In this document: in pieces, positions 43,369 to 52,987 of the stretch
Numbering within the stretch: the stretch's first letter is position 1
Layout of the letters: the number at the start of each line of letters is the position of its first letter
From: G026625185 sp963727835
Lineage (GTDB): Bacteria; Desulfobacterota; WTBG01; JAGOGO01
Length of the DNA stretch: 64,000 nt
Reading direction: 5' to 3'
Assembly (NCBI GenBank): GCA_963727835.1
Contig: CAVSIB010000059.1
Coordinates: 33,452-97,451, forward strand
Made by a program: the position numbers and the translations under genes
The notes under the pieces: model-generated
The model's input: only the letters and a program-made list of their open reading frames with translations
Database searches by the model: none
Told to the model about the DNA's origin: nothing

Positions 43369-46300
43369 CTAATTGAGACGAACTGAAACCACTTTGGATA
43401 CCCCCGACTCTTCCATCGTTATGCCGTACAACGTATCCGCGATCTCCATAGTCTTTTTGTTGTGGGTGATAACGATAAATTGGGAATTGGGAGCAAATTG
43501 CCTGAGGATAGTGATAAACCGATCAACGTTGGCATCATCTAACGGCGAATCAACCTCATCGAGCAAACAAAAAGGGGTAGGTTTGATGAGGTAGAGAGCA
43601 AAGAGGAGACTAATCGCGGAGAGAGCCTTTTCCCCACCTGAAAGAAGACTGATGTGCCTGAGGCTTTTTCCTGCAGGTTGCACCAGGATTTCCACTCCGG
43701 TTTCCAAAAGATCGCTTTCGTCAGTCAGAATAAGCTCTCCCTTACCCCCCGTAAATACTAAGGGCAGTATCTCTTTAAAATTCTCATTTACTTTATAAAA
43801 AGTGTCTCGAAACCTTTCCCGGCTAGTCCGGTTGATTTTTTGAATTGCTTCCTGGAGTGAATCCAGAGCTTTACCCAAATCTTCAGCTTGACTCTGATAA
43901 AACTGGAACTTTTCAACCTGTTCTTCGTATTCCCTTTCCGCATTAAAATTTATTCCCTCCATCATTCTTTCCTGAGCGTGTTCTAATTTTTCAAGCTTGG
44001 TTTGAGTTTCTTCGGCAGGATAGTCGTCCGCAGAAAATTGATCCGCTGTCTCCTTCAGAGAAACATGATACTTGCTTTCAATCTTGTCTTCCAGAAATCG
44101 AACCTCAGTACTGAATTGGGCCAGCTCATGGTCAAGCTCTTGGATGGAAGGATGAAGGCTGTTAAAGTCCTGATGAGTCACCTTAAGCCTTTCCTCATGT
44201 GAACGGAGATCGTGACGCACCTCTTCAAGCTTGCTTTCTTGTTGATTGAGCGTTTCCTGGTGCGCCTGAAATAACCGGCTCATATCGTCCATGCGGATAG
44301 TAGCTGCCGTAATTTCTTCGCGGAGGATAGCGGCTTGTTGCTCCGCCTCTTCACGCAACCTTTTCCCTTTGTCAATTTCAGAGATACAGTTTTCGCGTGT
44401 CTTTTGCCGCAACTCTAAGGTCGAGGTCAAACTGGCAATCTGGGCCTTCAAATCCATGAGAGCATTTTTATAGTGATTAAAGCTGGTTTCCTGCGAGTCA
44501 ATCTTTTCCTGACATCCTTTCTCTTTGGTCTGAAGCACAGAAAAGGTCTCCTCAAGCAAAGCTTGCTGCGAAAGGAGGGCTTCCAGCTCAGAAAGGTTTT
44601 TCTCCAAATCTTCTTCTATCTCCGCCAATTCGCCCTGAAGTTTCCGTGCTTCCAAAACCAAAAACTCGGTCTTTTTCTGAACCCGCTCGATTTCTCCTTG
44701 GTTCTGATGCAAGTCTCTTTCCGTATGTTGGAGAGAAAGTTTTTGCTGGATGAGTTGTTCTTCTATCTTCTTAAGTGACGTTTGTTTTTCTTCTAATTCC
44801 CCTGCCCTTTCTTCTCTTTTATTCTGGAGCTCACGCAACTCCTGCGTTAAAAAAGACAGCTTCTCTCCCAACTCGTTTACTTCCCGTTTTCTTTTTAAGA
44901 ACCTACCCCCCACGCCATTTTGGTTGCCGCCGGTAATGACACCTCTCGGATCCACGATCTCCCCGCTCAAAGTAACCAGAGTATGAGCATCAGTGTGTTT
45001 CCAGATCGAAAGCGCCTGAGGCAAATCTTCCACCAGCAAAGCATCACCAAGAAGGTAGCGGACGATCGGGTCAAACCCCTCTTTGACCTTAACCAGGGTG
45101 ATCAAAGGAGTAGCCTGGGGAAATAAGAAACTCGGCTTATCCGCAAAGGGAAACGGCTTTTCAATCTCAAGAGGGATAAAGCTCCCCCGGCCTAAAGACT
45201 GAGCCTTTAAGTATTCAACCGCCTCAACCCCTTCGGTCTGACTTTTTACGATCACATACTGAAGCTTTTCCCCGAGAACCGACTCTACTGCCACCTCAAA
45301 CCGGGGCTCGGTCTCAATAACATCTGCCGTCAGCCCCAAAAGACCATCCCTCCCTTTATCTAATTCGTCCTTTTTCTGCATGATACAGCGAACCCCATCA
45401 CTGCACCCTTCAAAGTTTTTTTGGAGTTCCTGGATAGACTCCCTTTGGGATTCAAAGCGAGCTAAATTTTCTTTTCCGGTTGCGATCGCCTCGGTTACTT
45501 CCTTGATCTCCTGTTCAAGCCGGAAAATTTTATCCGCACAGGTTTCCTTTTCTTTTTCTAAAAGTTCCTGGTCGTGACGGCTCTTTTCTAATCCCTGGAT
45601 GATGCTCGCGTGGTTGCTTCTTAAATCCTCACAGTGTTCCTGAGCCTCCCGGGCCTCTTCTCCATTTTGTTCCAACCGTCGCTTATACTCGTTTTGGGTC
45701 TGTTTGCCATGCTCAATACTGTTTTCTCTGCGGTTTATTCCGTAACGAGCCTGAAATAACTGTTCCCTCTGGCTTTCCAGGTCAGTGCGGATAAAAGCGA
45801 AATCTTTTTTGAGCTGAGAGAGTTTCTCTTCCTCCCCTTTAAGAAGGGCTTCCATTTCCTGAAGGTCGGCCTGAGACTGACTTTTTAATGCTTCCGACTT
45901 CGTGATTTCTTCTTCCTCCAGCCGGAGGCGAGAAAGATTCTCGTCCATCTCCTTTAAGGCTTTTTCGCTTTGTTTCTCTAAATCACCAAGCTTTTCTTGC
46001 TTGCGAACACTATTGTTTTCTTCCTCACGCATAGAATATTGGAGGTCACGAATCTTTTTGTCTAGAGCAGTAAATTTTTCCTCTTCTCCCTGCAAATTCG
46101 TTTTTTTCGCGACAATATCTGCCTCTACGGAATTCATCTCCGCTATCAGGAAAGCCTGCCTGTCTTTTAGCTTTCCCAGTTCGGCTTGTTTCAGAGACTC
46201 CTTGTTTGATAAGGCCGCGTACTGCTGGGAGGTCAAAGCCAACTCCAAGGTGCGAATCCTATCTTTGAGTCCTTTGAATCTTTTTAATTTTTGGGCTTGA

Positions 46301-46929
46301 TATCTGAGGGAGCTAATTTGTTTCTCAATCTCTCCCAGCACGTCTTTTACCCGAAGAAGGTTTTGCCGGGTAGCATCCATCTTCCGAAGTGCTTCTTGCT
46401 TCCGGACTTTATATTTTGAAATCCCCGCGGCCTCTTCGATGAGCACCCGAAGCTCTTGAGGCTTGGAGTTAATAATCGAATCCACCCTGCCCTGTTCAAT
46501 AATTGAGTACGCTTTCGCTCCCACCCCAGTATCCAAAAAAAGTTCCATGATATCCTTCAACCGGCAGGGGGTTTTATTAATATAGTATTCACTCTCTCCG
46601 TTACGAAATACCCGGCGGGTGACTTCAATCTCCGAAAATTCCTTGTATTGGACCGGTGCGTTTCCATTATCATTAGCAAAGGTGAGTGAAACTTCAGCCA
46701 TCCCGAGGGGTTTCTTTTCCCGGCTCCCATTAAAAATAACATCCTCCATCAAGTTACCCCGGAGGTGTTTAGCGCTCTGCTCTCCCAAAGCCCAGCGGAT
46801 CGCATCAACGATATTGCTCTTTCCGCACCCATTCGGGCCAACCAAAGCCGTAATTCCCGGAAGAAAGGAAAGCGAGGTTTTCTTAAAAAAAGATTTAAAC
46901 CCCAAAATGTCTACTGCTTTTATTTTCAT
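43369..46929 (-). CDS. smc: Chromosome segregation protein SMC
   Basis: SMC is the ATPase of the condensin complex that organises chromosomes, with ScpA and ScpB. At 1186 residues it is full length. It has Walker A GPNGCGKSNIVDAIRWALGE at residue 32, a long coiled coil, a hinge with GLTADVIETEPRFEVAVESV to about VDPRGVITGGNQNG (residues ~500-660), a second coiled coil, and the C-terminal ABC signature LLSGGEKALSAISLLFA with Walker B FCLLDEVDSPLDDANVDRF. scpA and scpB are not adjacent. The intact 3.5-kb frame is a useful contrast to the frameshifted genes. Confidence 0.98.
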   Translation of the reverse strand: MKIKAVDILGFKSFFKKTSLSFLPGITALVGPNGCGKSNIVDAIRWALGEQSAKHLRGNLMEDVIFNGSREKKPLGMAEVSLTFANDNGNAPVQYKEFSEIEVTRRVFRNGESEYYINKTPCRLKDIMELFLDTGVGAKAYSIIEQGRVDSIINSKPQELRVLIEEAAGISKYKVRKQEALRKMDATRQNLLRVKDVLGEIEKQISSLRYQAQKLKRFKGLKDRIRTLELALTSQQYAALSNKESLKQAELGKLKDRQAFLIAEMNSVEADIVAKKTNLQGEEEKFTALDKKIRDLQYSMREEENNSVRKQEKLGDLEKQSEKALKEMDENLSRLRLEEEEITKSEALKSQSQADLQEMEALLKGEEEKLSQLKKDFAFIRTDLESQREQLFQARYGINRRENSIEHGKQTQNEYKRRLEQNGEEAREAQEHCEDLRSNHASIIQGLEKSRHDQELLEKEKETCADKIFRLEQEIKEVTEAIATGKENLARFESQRESIQELQKNFEGCSDGVRCIMQKKDELDKGRDGLLGLTADVIETEPRFEVAVESVLGEKLQYVIVKSQTEGVEAVEYLKAQSLGRGSFIPLEIEKPFPFADKPSFLFPQATPLITLVKVKEGFDPIVRYLLGDALLVEDLPQALSIWKHTDAHTLVTLSGEIVDPRGVITGGNQNGVGGRFLKRKREVNELGEKLSFLTQELRELQNKREERAGELEEKQTSLKKIEEQLIQQKLSLQHTERDLHQNQGEIERVQKKTEFLVLEARKLQGELAEIEEDLEKNLSELEALLSQQALLEETFSVLQTKEKGCQEKIDSQETSFNHYKNALMDLKAQIASLTSTLELRQKTRENCISEIDKGKRLREEAEQQAAILREEITAATIRMDDMSRLFQAHQETLNQQESKLEEVRHDLRSHEERLKVTHQDFNSLHPSIQELDHELAQFSTEVRFLEDKIESKYHVSLKETADQFSADDYPAEETQTKLEKLEHAQERMMEGINFNAEREYEEQVEKFQFYQSQAEDLGKALDSLQEAIQKINRTSRERFRDTFYKVNENFKEILPLVFTGGKGELILTDESDLLETGVEILVQPAGKSLRHISLLSGGEKALSAISLLFALYLIKPTPFCLLDEVDSPLDDANVDRFITILRQFAPNSQFIVITHNKKTMEIADTLYGITMEESGVSKVVSVRLN

Positions 46930-47392
46930 AGACCCTTCCAGAGAAGAAAATTTTTTATTTTTTTAATACTTCCGTGGGGTTTAAAACGACCCCAAAACTT
47001 GAAAAAAATATTATCAAAGAAATAGTCCAAATGCAAGAAAAACTACCATAAAATGTATAATTTTATTTTTTTACCACAACATATTGTTATTGAAAAGATT
47101 ATTCCAGATTGTGCAAAAAGACGAAAAAGAGGGCCTATTTTCCGAAGCTTAGCGGTAACCAATTACCATCCGTTTTAAGAAACATCCGCACTTCTTTTTT
47201 GAAAAATTTTACCCCTCTTTTCAAAAAAATCAAAGCCATTTGCGATCCGGCAGGGACTTTGACCGGCTGTTTTTCTCCAAAACAAAAACGCCCGACCCAT
47301 TCCGTTTTCACGGAACAAATCGAGCGATCAGAACGCTTGTTATTTTTTACACCTTACCCTTCACTTTTTACGCTTGCTTTTGTACCAACGGC
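46930..47392. other. Intergenic region upstream of smc
   Basis: No gene is supported in these 463 nt. A likely smc promoter lies at 47008-47036. The plus-strand frames around 47109-47470 have no recognisable features. A small TTCCG/CGGAA hairpin lies near 47300. Confidence 0.4.
47008..47036 (-). promoter_or_regulatory. Possible promoter for smc
   Basis: On the minus strand TTGCAT (47036-47031) and TAATAT (47013-47008) are 17 nt apart. The -35 match is weak. The leader would be about 70 nt. Confidence 0.35.
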
Positions 47393-47881
47393 CTAGCCTC
47401 CACGCAAGGCGGGCAGCCGCATTCCCCACGAAAGCAGAAACAGTTGGAAAATCAGGGAGCCAGTCCATAAATACAAACTTGCTTCCATAAACCTCCCGGT
47501 TCGGCTTTCGGAACTGAACAAACCAAATGTGAATTCCCCGATCGCAGAATGCTCAAGACAATACTGGCCAGTCCGGTGGGCGGAGAGATAAATCGGGAAG
47601 GCCGTTAGAGGATTCATGATCACGCTTGCAGCCAATGCAATGAGCAGATTTACGCGCAGCAGTAGTGCACCGATAGCGCACAAAAGCGTCTGCAAAGGAA
47701 TGGTCGGAGTGAAAGCGACAAACAGCCCAAGCGACAGGCCCCCGGCCAAAGAATCTATGTCGATCACCCAGATGCCATGGTGAAATAGTCGTTCGCCAAG
47801 AATGCGATGGACGTAAGTATTGCGCAGAGCATGTTTCATTCTCTCCTGTTTCCTGTGCCATATTTCAAACCACCTCGTCAT
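47393..47881 (-). CDS. DUF2062 membrane protein
   Basis: This is a protein of about 162 residues. After a basic N-terminal helix, SLAGGLSLGLFVAFTPTIPLQ and VNLLIALAASVIMNPLTAFPIYLSA are the signature of DUF2062, with two to three membrane segments, and a last hydrophobic segment LYLWTGSLIFQLFLLSWG. Function is unknown; members occur near glycosyltransferases or alone. ATG 47881 has AAGGA about 10 nt upstream. It follows the broken DUF188 gene by about 30 nt. Codon use and GC content look different from neighbours, so joint acquisition of both genes is possible. Confidence 0.75.
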   Translation of the reverse strand: MTRWFEIWHRKQERMKHALRNTYVHRILGERLFHHGIWVIDIDSLAGGLSLGLFVAFTPTIPLQTLLCAIGALLLRVNLLIALAASVIMNPLTAFPIYLSAHRTGQYCLEHSAIGEFTFGLFSSESRTGRFMEASLYLWTGSLIFQLFLLSWGMRLPALRGG

Positions 47882-47908
47882 ACCATGCATTTCCTTAAAC
47901 ACCACATG

Positions 47909-48360
47909 CTAAAGGGTGCGTTTGATGTTCTGAACAATTTGGTCAAGGCTCTGGAGAAACCGAGACCGATCCCGCTTTTGAAACCGCGGCGGGCCACCGA
48001 TCATGGTTCCTGCTTCACGAAGTTTGGACAGGAGATCTCGAGTTGCCAGCACCTGACCAATGTTGACGTCGGACAAGACCGCCCGGTTGGACCAAGCACC
48101 TGTGCACCGCTTTTGACGCACCTATATGCCAACGGGGTGTCCGCCGTTACCACAATGTCATCTTTGGAAACATGCTCGACGATCCAGTTATCGGCCGCGT
48201 CGAACTGACCTTCAACGACAACCAGTTTCGCCACTTCTTGATCAGGAATTAGCATCCGTGAATTCGAGACAAACGTCACGTTCAGTCGGTACCGCTTCGC
48301 CACCCTGCAAACTTCCTGCTTGACTGGACAAGCGTCGGCGTCAACGTAGATTTTTAACAA
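47909..48360 (-). pseudogene. DUF188 (YaiI/YqxD family) gene, frameshifted
   Basis: The first frame, from TTG 48360 after a good AAGGGTG site, reads LKIYVDADACPVKQEVCRVA, VTFVSNSRM, GQFDAADNWIVEHV and DIVVTADTPLAYRCV, then GAQVLGPTGR, the start of the DUF188 family. Near 48078-48086 the frame changes and continues VLSDVNIGQVLATRDLLSKL, REAGTMIGGPPRFQKRDRSRF to the family's end at 47909. Together about 150 residues, normal. The family has a PIN-like fold and unknown function. Confidence 0.8.
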
Positions 48361-48473
48361 GCTATCACCCTTCTCCTGCTTCGCGGAGATCCACCCGGCA
48401 AGGAATGCGCCTAACAATGTTTATAGTGATCCCTATCAAACACCCTCGATGTTTAGTCTTTCGCAAAATAAAA

Positions 48474-48513
48474 AAGGCCTTTTACCTTTTATTTGGCAAT
48501 CTGGCCTTGTTTT
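48474..48513 (+). repeat. Terminator-like hairpin, copy A of a two-copy motif
   Basis: AAGGCC (48474-48479) pairs with GGCCTT (48503-48508) and is followed by GTTTTATT. It shares GCAATCYGGCCT and a following T-rich TCTCA end with the hairpin at 41227-41266. Confidence 0.4.
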
Positions 48514-48734
48514 ATTCTCATTAAATTTAAAACCCTTTCCCTTTTTTTCATCTCGAACAAACTTCCTTTTGGTTTTATCCCGATAATTCGGGACTGTTTT
48601 GGATTTACTCTTTAAAAGAAAAAATGTCAACCATAAGACTAATTCTTAAGCTTTCTTAAGCAGGTAATGTATTTTATAACTCTTTAAAAATATTTCTATT
48701 TTAAAAATAAATACCATTCCTCTTTCCCTGGCAA

Positions 48735-48763
48735 TTGACAATTTGAGCTTTTCTTTCTAATAT
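48735..48763 (+). promoter_or_regulatory. Sigma-70 promoter for the gatCA operon
   Basis: A perfect TTGACA (48735-48740) and TAATAT (48758-48763) are spaced by exactly 17 nt. The predicted start is near 48770, about 65 nt before gatC. Confidence 0.7.
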
Positions 48764-48835
48764 AGAGCGTTTTAAAAAGAATAATGAGTAACCCTTAAAT
48801 AATTTCAAATCCTTGAGAGTGTTAGGAGCCATTCG

Positions 48836-49123
48836 ATGAAAATTACCCGCGATCAGGTAGAGCATATTGCCCTTCTGGCCCGTTTGGAGTTTAGCGAGAA
48901 AGAAATCGAAGCCTTCACAAGGCAGATGGACAACATCCTTACTTATTTTGACAAACTCAAGGAAGTTGATACCACCTCAGTAGAGCCAACGAGCCATGCT
49001 ATCCAGGTTAAAAACGTTTTCCGCGAAGATGAGGCCAAAAAATCGATCGCCTTGGATTTGAGTCTGAAAAATGCTCCGGAAAAGGAAGGTAACTGTTTTC
49101 GCGTTCCCCAAATTATTGAATAA
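48836..49123 (+). CDS. gatC: Asp-tRNA(Asn)/Glu-tRNA(Gln) amidotransferase subunit C
   Basis: GatC stabilises the GatCAB complex that converts Glu-tRNA-Gln (and Asp-tRNA-Asn) to the amide forms. The 95-residue protein has VEHIALLARLEFSEKEIEAF, DNILTYFDKLKEVDTTSVEP and the C-terminal NCFRVPQIIE, as usual. ATG 48836 is followed by gatA after 17 nt. Confidence 0.96.
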   Translation: MKITRDQVEHIALLARLEFSEKEIEAFTRQMDNILTYFDKLKEVDTTSVEPTSHAIQVKNVFREDEAKKSIALDLSLKNAPEKEGNCFRVPQIIE

Positions 49124-49140
49124 ATCGAAAGAAAGACATA

Positions 49141-50598
49141 ATGGATCTCCATACCCTTACCATTCACGAAGCCCACGAACATTTGAAAAACAGAGATTTT
49201 TCCGCCCGAGAGTTAACCCAAGCGCTTCTCAAAAGAATAGAAGAAGTCGAACCCAAGGTAAAAGCCTATATTACCCTAACCCCGGAAAAAGCGCTTAACG
49301 AAGCGGAACAAGCCGACAAGATGATCGCCTCCGGAGAAACAACGCCGCTCACGGGTATCCCTTTGGCGATCAAGGATGTCCTGTGCACCGAGGGAATTAC
49401 CACAACCTGCGGTTCAAAAATCCTTAGCAATTTTGTGCCGGTTTATGATGCCACCGTCGTGCATCATCTAAAAAAGGCCGGAGCCATTACCCTGGGAAAA
49501 GTAAATATGGATGAGTTTGCCATGGGGTCTTCCACAGAAAACTCCGCTTTTGGCCCCAGCCGTAACCCCTGGGACTTGAGCGCCATCCCTGGAGGCTCAA
49601 GTGGCGGTTCGGCTGCCGCTGTGGCGGCGGATGAATGTATTGCCTCTTTAGGCACTGATACCGGCGGTTCAATCAGGCAGCCGGCTTCCTGCTGCGGCGT
49701 TGTAGGATTAAAACCCACCTACGGAAGGGTTTCCCGGTTTGGTCTGATTGCTTTCGGCTCTTCACTCGATCAGGTCGGGCCTTTGACCAAAGATGTCCGG
49801 GATGCCGCACTTCTCATGAATGTACTGGCAGGTTACGACCCGCAGGATTCAACCTCAGTGAATAGTGAGGTTCCTGACTATACCGCCTTTTTGAAATCAG
49901 ACCTCAAAGGAATAACCATCGGCGTCGCCAAAGAATACTTCATCGAAGGCATTGATCCGGAGGTTGAAAAGGCAGTTAAGGAGGCATTGCAGGTTTTGCA
50001 AGGCCTGGGAGCAAAGATTGTTGATATTTCTCTTCCTCATACTGAATACGCCCTGCCGGTCTATTACCTGATCGCTCCGGCTGAGGCAAGCTCCAACCTC
50101 GCCCGCTATGATGGCGTGAAGTATGGCTTTCGAGCGGGAAAAGATGAAAACCTGATTGCCATGTATAAAAAGACCCGGTCGGAAGGATTCGGCGCTGAGG
50201 TAAAAAGAAGAATCATGCTCGGAACCTATGCGCTCTCCGCCGGCTACTATGACGCTTATTACGGTAAAGCATCTCAGGTGAGAACCCTGATCCGGCGAGA
50301 CTTTGAAAAGGCATTTAAAAAATGCGATGTCATTGTTACGCCAACCGCCCCGACCCCCGCGTTTAAAATCGGCGAGAAAGCGGATGACCCCTTGCAGATG
50401 TATCTTTCGGATATTTTCACTATCCCCGTCAACTTAGCCGGAATAGCGGGCATTTCGATTCCCGGCGGTTTGACCCGCAACCGCCTTCCGATCGGGTTAC
50501 AGGTTATTTCCGGTCCTTTTGAAGAAGGAAAGGTCCTGCAAACCGCCTTTGCGTACGAACAAAACACGGAGTGGCACGTTAAAAAACCAAAACTTTGA
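49141..50598 (+). CDS. gatA: Asp-tRNA(Asn)/Glu-tRNA(Gln) amidotransferase subunit A
   Basis: GatA is the amidase that releases ammonia from glutamine for the tRNA-bound carboxylate. The Ser-cisSer-Lys triad is visible: Lys in LAIKDVL (about residue 78) and the serines in GGSSGGSAAAVAA and GTDTGGSIRQPASCCG. Length 485 is normal. Next on the strand is an HD-domain gene, whose start lies just past the gatA stop. Confidence 0.98.
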   Translation: MDLHTLTIHEAHEHLKNRDFSARELTQALLKRIEEVEPKVKAYITLTPEKALNEAEQADKMIASGETTPLTGIPLAIKDVLCTEGITTTCGSKILSNFVPVYDATVVHHLKKAGAITLGKVNMDEFAMGSSTENSAFGPSRNPWDLSAIPGGSSGGSAAAVAADECIASLGTDTGGSIRQPASCCGVVGLKPTYGRVSRFGLIAFGSSLDQVGPLTKDVRDAALLMNVLAGYDPQDSTSVNSEVPDYTAFLKSDLKGITIGVAKEYFIEGIDPEVEKAVKEALQVLQGLGAKIVDISLPHTEYALPVYYLIAPAEASSNLARYDGVKYGFRAGKDENLIAMYKKTRSEGFGAEVKRRIMLGTYALSAGYYDAYYGKASQVRTLIRRDFEKAFKKCDVIVTPTAPTPAFKIGEKADDPLQMYLSDIFTIPVNLAGIAGISIPGGLTRNRLPIGLQVISGPFEEGKVLQTAFAYEQNTEWHVKKPKL

Positions 50599-50615
50599 GA
50601 GGCTCGGAACGTCGG

Positions 50616-51173
50616 ATGATTAATCGTGAGCAAGCATTAACCCTGCTAAAGAAACACATTCAGGCAGAAAACCTGCTCAAGCATTGCCTGGCCACAGAAG
50701 CAATTATGCGCAAGGTTGCTCAGCGTTTGGGTAAAGATGAGGGCCTCTGGGGATTAACCGGATTGCTCCATGACATTGATTTAGAAATCACCCGTGATGA
50801 TCAATCCAAGCACGCCTTGGTCGGCGCGGAAATGTTAACGCACGAAGGATTTCCTCCCGAAGCGCTTCAAACCATCCGGGCGCATAACGGAGAGCGGCTG
50901 GGGATTCAGAGGCAAACCGACTTTGAGCACGCTTTAGCGGCTTCGGAAACCATCACCGGTTTAATTGTCGCTACTGCCTTGGTGCAGCCGGAGAAAAAAC
51001 TCGCGAGCGTCAAGGTAAAATCGGTTACCAAGCGGATGAAGGAAAAACGCTTTGCGGAAAACGTAAACCGGGACATTATTTTGGAATGTGAACACATCGG
51101 GATCCCCTTGGAGGATTTTGTCGTCTTAAGCATCACGGCAATGCAGGGGATCGCAGACGATTTGGGATTATAA
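50616..51173 (+). CDS. HD domain protein (HDIG-type phosphohydrolase)
   Basis: This 185-residue protein carries the HD metal motif: His in LLKHCLATEAIM, HD in GLLHDIDLEI, later His in HALVGAEML and IRAHNG. Such domains hydrolyse nucleotides or cyclic nucleotides; the substrate is unknown. ATG 50616 is preferred over an in-frame start at 50595 that overlaps gatA. It lies inside the gat operon between gatA and gatB. Confidence 0.8.
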   Translation: MINREQALTLLKKHIQAENLLKHCLATEAIMRKVAQRLGKDEGLWGLTGLLHDIDLEITRDDQSKHALVGAEMLTHEGFPPEALQTIRAHNGERLGIQRQTDFEHALAASETITGLIVATALVQPEKKLASVKVKSVTKRMKEKRFAENVNRDIILECEHIGIPLEDFVVLSITAMQGIADDLGL

Positions 51174-51209
51174 AAAGATTTTCAACCAGCATCCGGAAAG
51201 GAGGGTGCC

Positions 51210-51518
51210 ATGATCATGGTAGAAGTAAGCATGTTTCCCGTCGATAAAGGGGAAAGTTTGAGCAAACATGTATCCAGGGTCTTGGGCATCATCGACAAAA
51301 GCGGTCTTGCGTACCGAATAAACCCGATGGGAACCGTGATCGAGGGAGAATGGGGTGAGGTGATGGGAGTGATTAAAAAATGCCATGCGGCTTTGGAAAA
51401 GGACTGCCGCCGCATCTCCACCTCGATCAAAATAGACTATCGAAAAGGGAAAAAACGCCGGATGGAAGCCAAGATAGAATCACTAGAACAAAAGGTTGGG
51501 AAAGCGCTAAAAAAGTAG
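51210..51518 (+). CDS. MTH1187 family thiamine-binding protein
   Basis: This 102-residue protein matches the MTH1187/YkoF-like family: VEVSMFPVDKGESLSKHVSRVL, SGLAYRINPMGTVIEGE and the end RRISTSIKIDYRKGKKRRME. Members form tetramers with a ferredoxin-like fold and bind thiamine; a physiological role is not clear. A strong AGGAGG site precedes ATG 51210. It lies between the HD gene and gatB. Confidence 0.85.
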   Translation: MIMVEVSMFPVDKGESLSKHVSRVLGIIDKSGLAYRINPMGTVIEGEWGEVMGVIKKCHAALEKDCRRISTSIKIDYRKGKKRRMEAKIESLEQKVGKALKK

Positions 51519-51547
51519 GAGCGCGAAAAGAAACAAAGGATTAAAAA

Positions 51548-52987
51548 ATGGAATACGAAGCGATTATCGGTCTTGAAGTTCATGCTCAGTTGCTGACCAA
51601 AAGTAAAATATTCTGCTCGTGCACGACCCAGTTTGGTGCTTCCCCCAACACCAATACCTGTCCGGTCTGCTTGGGCATGCCGGGAGTGTTACCAGTGCTC
51701 AACAAAAAGGTGGTGGAATGCGCCATCAAAACCGGGTTGGCGCTTAACTGTGAGATTGCGCCGTATTCCGTCTTTGCCCGGAAAAATTACTTTTACCCTG
51801 ACCTCCCCAAAGGATACCAGATCTCTCAGTATGAACTTCCGCTGGCCAAAAACGGGTACCTTGATATTGAACTGGACGGAATAGGCAAAAGAATCGGGAT
51901 TACCCGGGCGCACGTGGAAGAAGATGCCGGAAAACTGATGCACGAGATCGAAGGAACAGTCACCGGATATAGCTATGTGGATTTCAACCGTACCGGCGTT
52001 CCCCTTTTGGAGATTGTCAGTGAACCAGATATGCGCTCCGGAGAAGAGGCGAGCATCTACCTTCAGACCCTCCGGAGCATTTTACGCTACCTTGAGGTCT
52101 GTGATGGCAACATGGAAGAAGGGAGCCTCCGGTGTGATGCCAATATATCGGTGCGGCCCAAAGGCCAAAAAGAATTCGGTACCAGGGCTGAACTCAAAAA
52201 CATGAATTCCTTTAAATTCGTCCGCATGGCCTTGGACTATGAGATTGAACGGCACATTGAAGTGCTTGAGGAAGGCGGTACTATTGTGCAGGAAACCCGG
52301 CTCTTTGATTCCAAGCACGGCATTACCATCTCGATGCGGGGAAAAGAGGAGGCCCACGACTACCGCTATTTTCCTGACCCTGATTTAGTGCCGATAGAGC
52401 CGGGCAAAGACTGGGTAGAAGAAATCAAGGCGGTTCTTCCGGAGCTTCCCCAACAAAAGGTGGAACGTTTTACCCGGGACTATTCTCTCCCTGAGTATGA
52501 CAGCCGGATACTCTCAACCTCTAAAGCGCTGGCGGATTATTTTGAAGAATGCGTGAAACTTTTTCCGCAACCGAAAGCGGTGAGCAACTGGATCATGAGC
52601 GAATTACTGCGGTTATTAAAAAAAGATAATCGGGAGATCGAGGACTGCCCGGTCACCCCTCAGCAGCTTGCCGCGATGCTCCACGTGATGGACAAAGGAA
52701 CGATCAGCGGCAAGATTGCCAAACAGGTGTTCGAGGAAATGTACGAGACCGGCTCTTCCGCTGAGGACATTGTGCGCAAGAAAGGCCTCATCCAGGTCTC
52801 CGACGGGGCGGAGATCGAGAACATCATCGCCAAAGTATTGGCGGCAAATCCCGATGGTGTGGAGAAATACCGAAGCGGTAACACGAAGGTCTTTGGCTTT
52901 TTTGTCGGCGAGGTGATGAAGGAAACCAAAGGCAAGGCAAATCCAAAAATGGTAAACCAAATTCTTCAGGAGAAATTAAAGACATGA
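51548..52987 (+). CDS. gatB: Asp-tRNA(Asn)/Glu-tRNA(Gln) amidotransferase subunit B
   Basis: GatB is the kinase-like subunit that activates the tRNA-bound carboxylate. The start YEAIIGLEVHAQLLTKSKIFC, the zinc Cys pattern CSC...CPVCLGMPG, DLPKGYQISQYELPL, EEDAGKLMHE and NRTGVPLLEIVSEPD are present, and the C-terminal tail YqeY-like domain ends with NPKMVNQILQEKL. Length 479 is normal. It overlaps mtnA by 4 nt (ATGA). Confidence 0.98.
   Translation: MEYEAIIGLEVHAQLLTKSKIFCSCTTQFGASPNTNTCPVCLGMPGVLPVLNKKVVECAIKTGLALNCEIAPYSVFARKNYFYPDLPKGYQISQYELPLAKNGYLDIELDGIGKRIGITRAHVEEDAGKLMHEIEGTVTGYSYVDFNRTGVPLLEIVSEPDMRSGEEASIYLQTLRSILRYLEVCDGNMEEGSLRCDANISVRPKGQKEFGTRAELKNMNSFKFVRMALDYEIERHIEVLEEGGTIVQETRLFDSKHGITISMRGKEEAHDYRYFPDPDLVPIEPGKDWVEEIKAVLPELPQQKVERFTRDYSLPEYDSRILSTSKALADYFEECVKLFPQPKAVSNWIMSELLRLLKKDNREIEDCPVTPQQLAAMLHVMDKGTISGKIAKQVFEEMYETGSSAEDIVRKKGLIQVSDGAEIENIIAKVLAANPDGVEKYRSGNTKVFGFFVGEVMKETKGKANPKMVNQILQEKLKT

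Larger units (their letters stand above)
48418..48835. other. Intergenic region upstream of gatC
   Basis: No gene is supported in these 418 nt. The region holds copy A of the hairpin motif (48474-48513) and the gatC promoter (48735-48763). Confidence 0.5.

Noticed and set aside
43236..43376. 46-codon plus-strand frame between the IS5 remnant and smc
   Set aside because: It has a coding-like look but overlaps the transposase remnant in another frame and the end of smc, has no clear ribosome site and matches nothing I know.
47109..47470. Plus-strand frames upstream of DUF2062
   Set aside because: Low-complexity content, no ribosome site and no family features.
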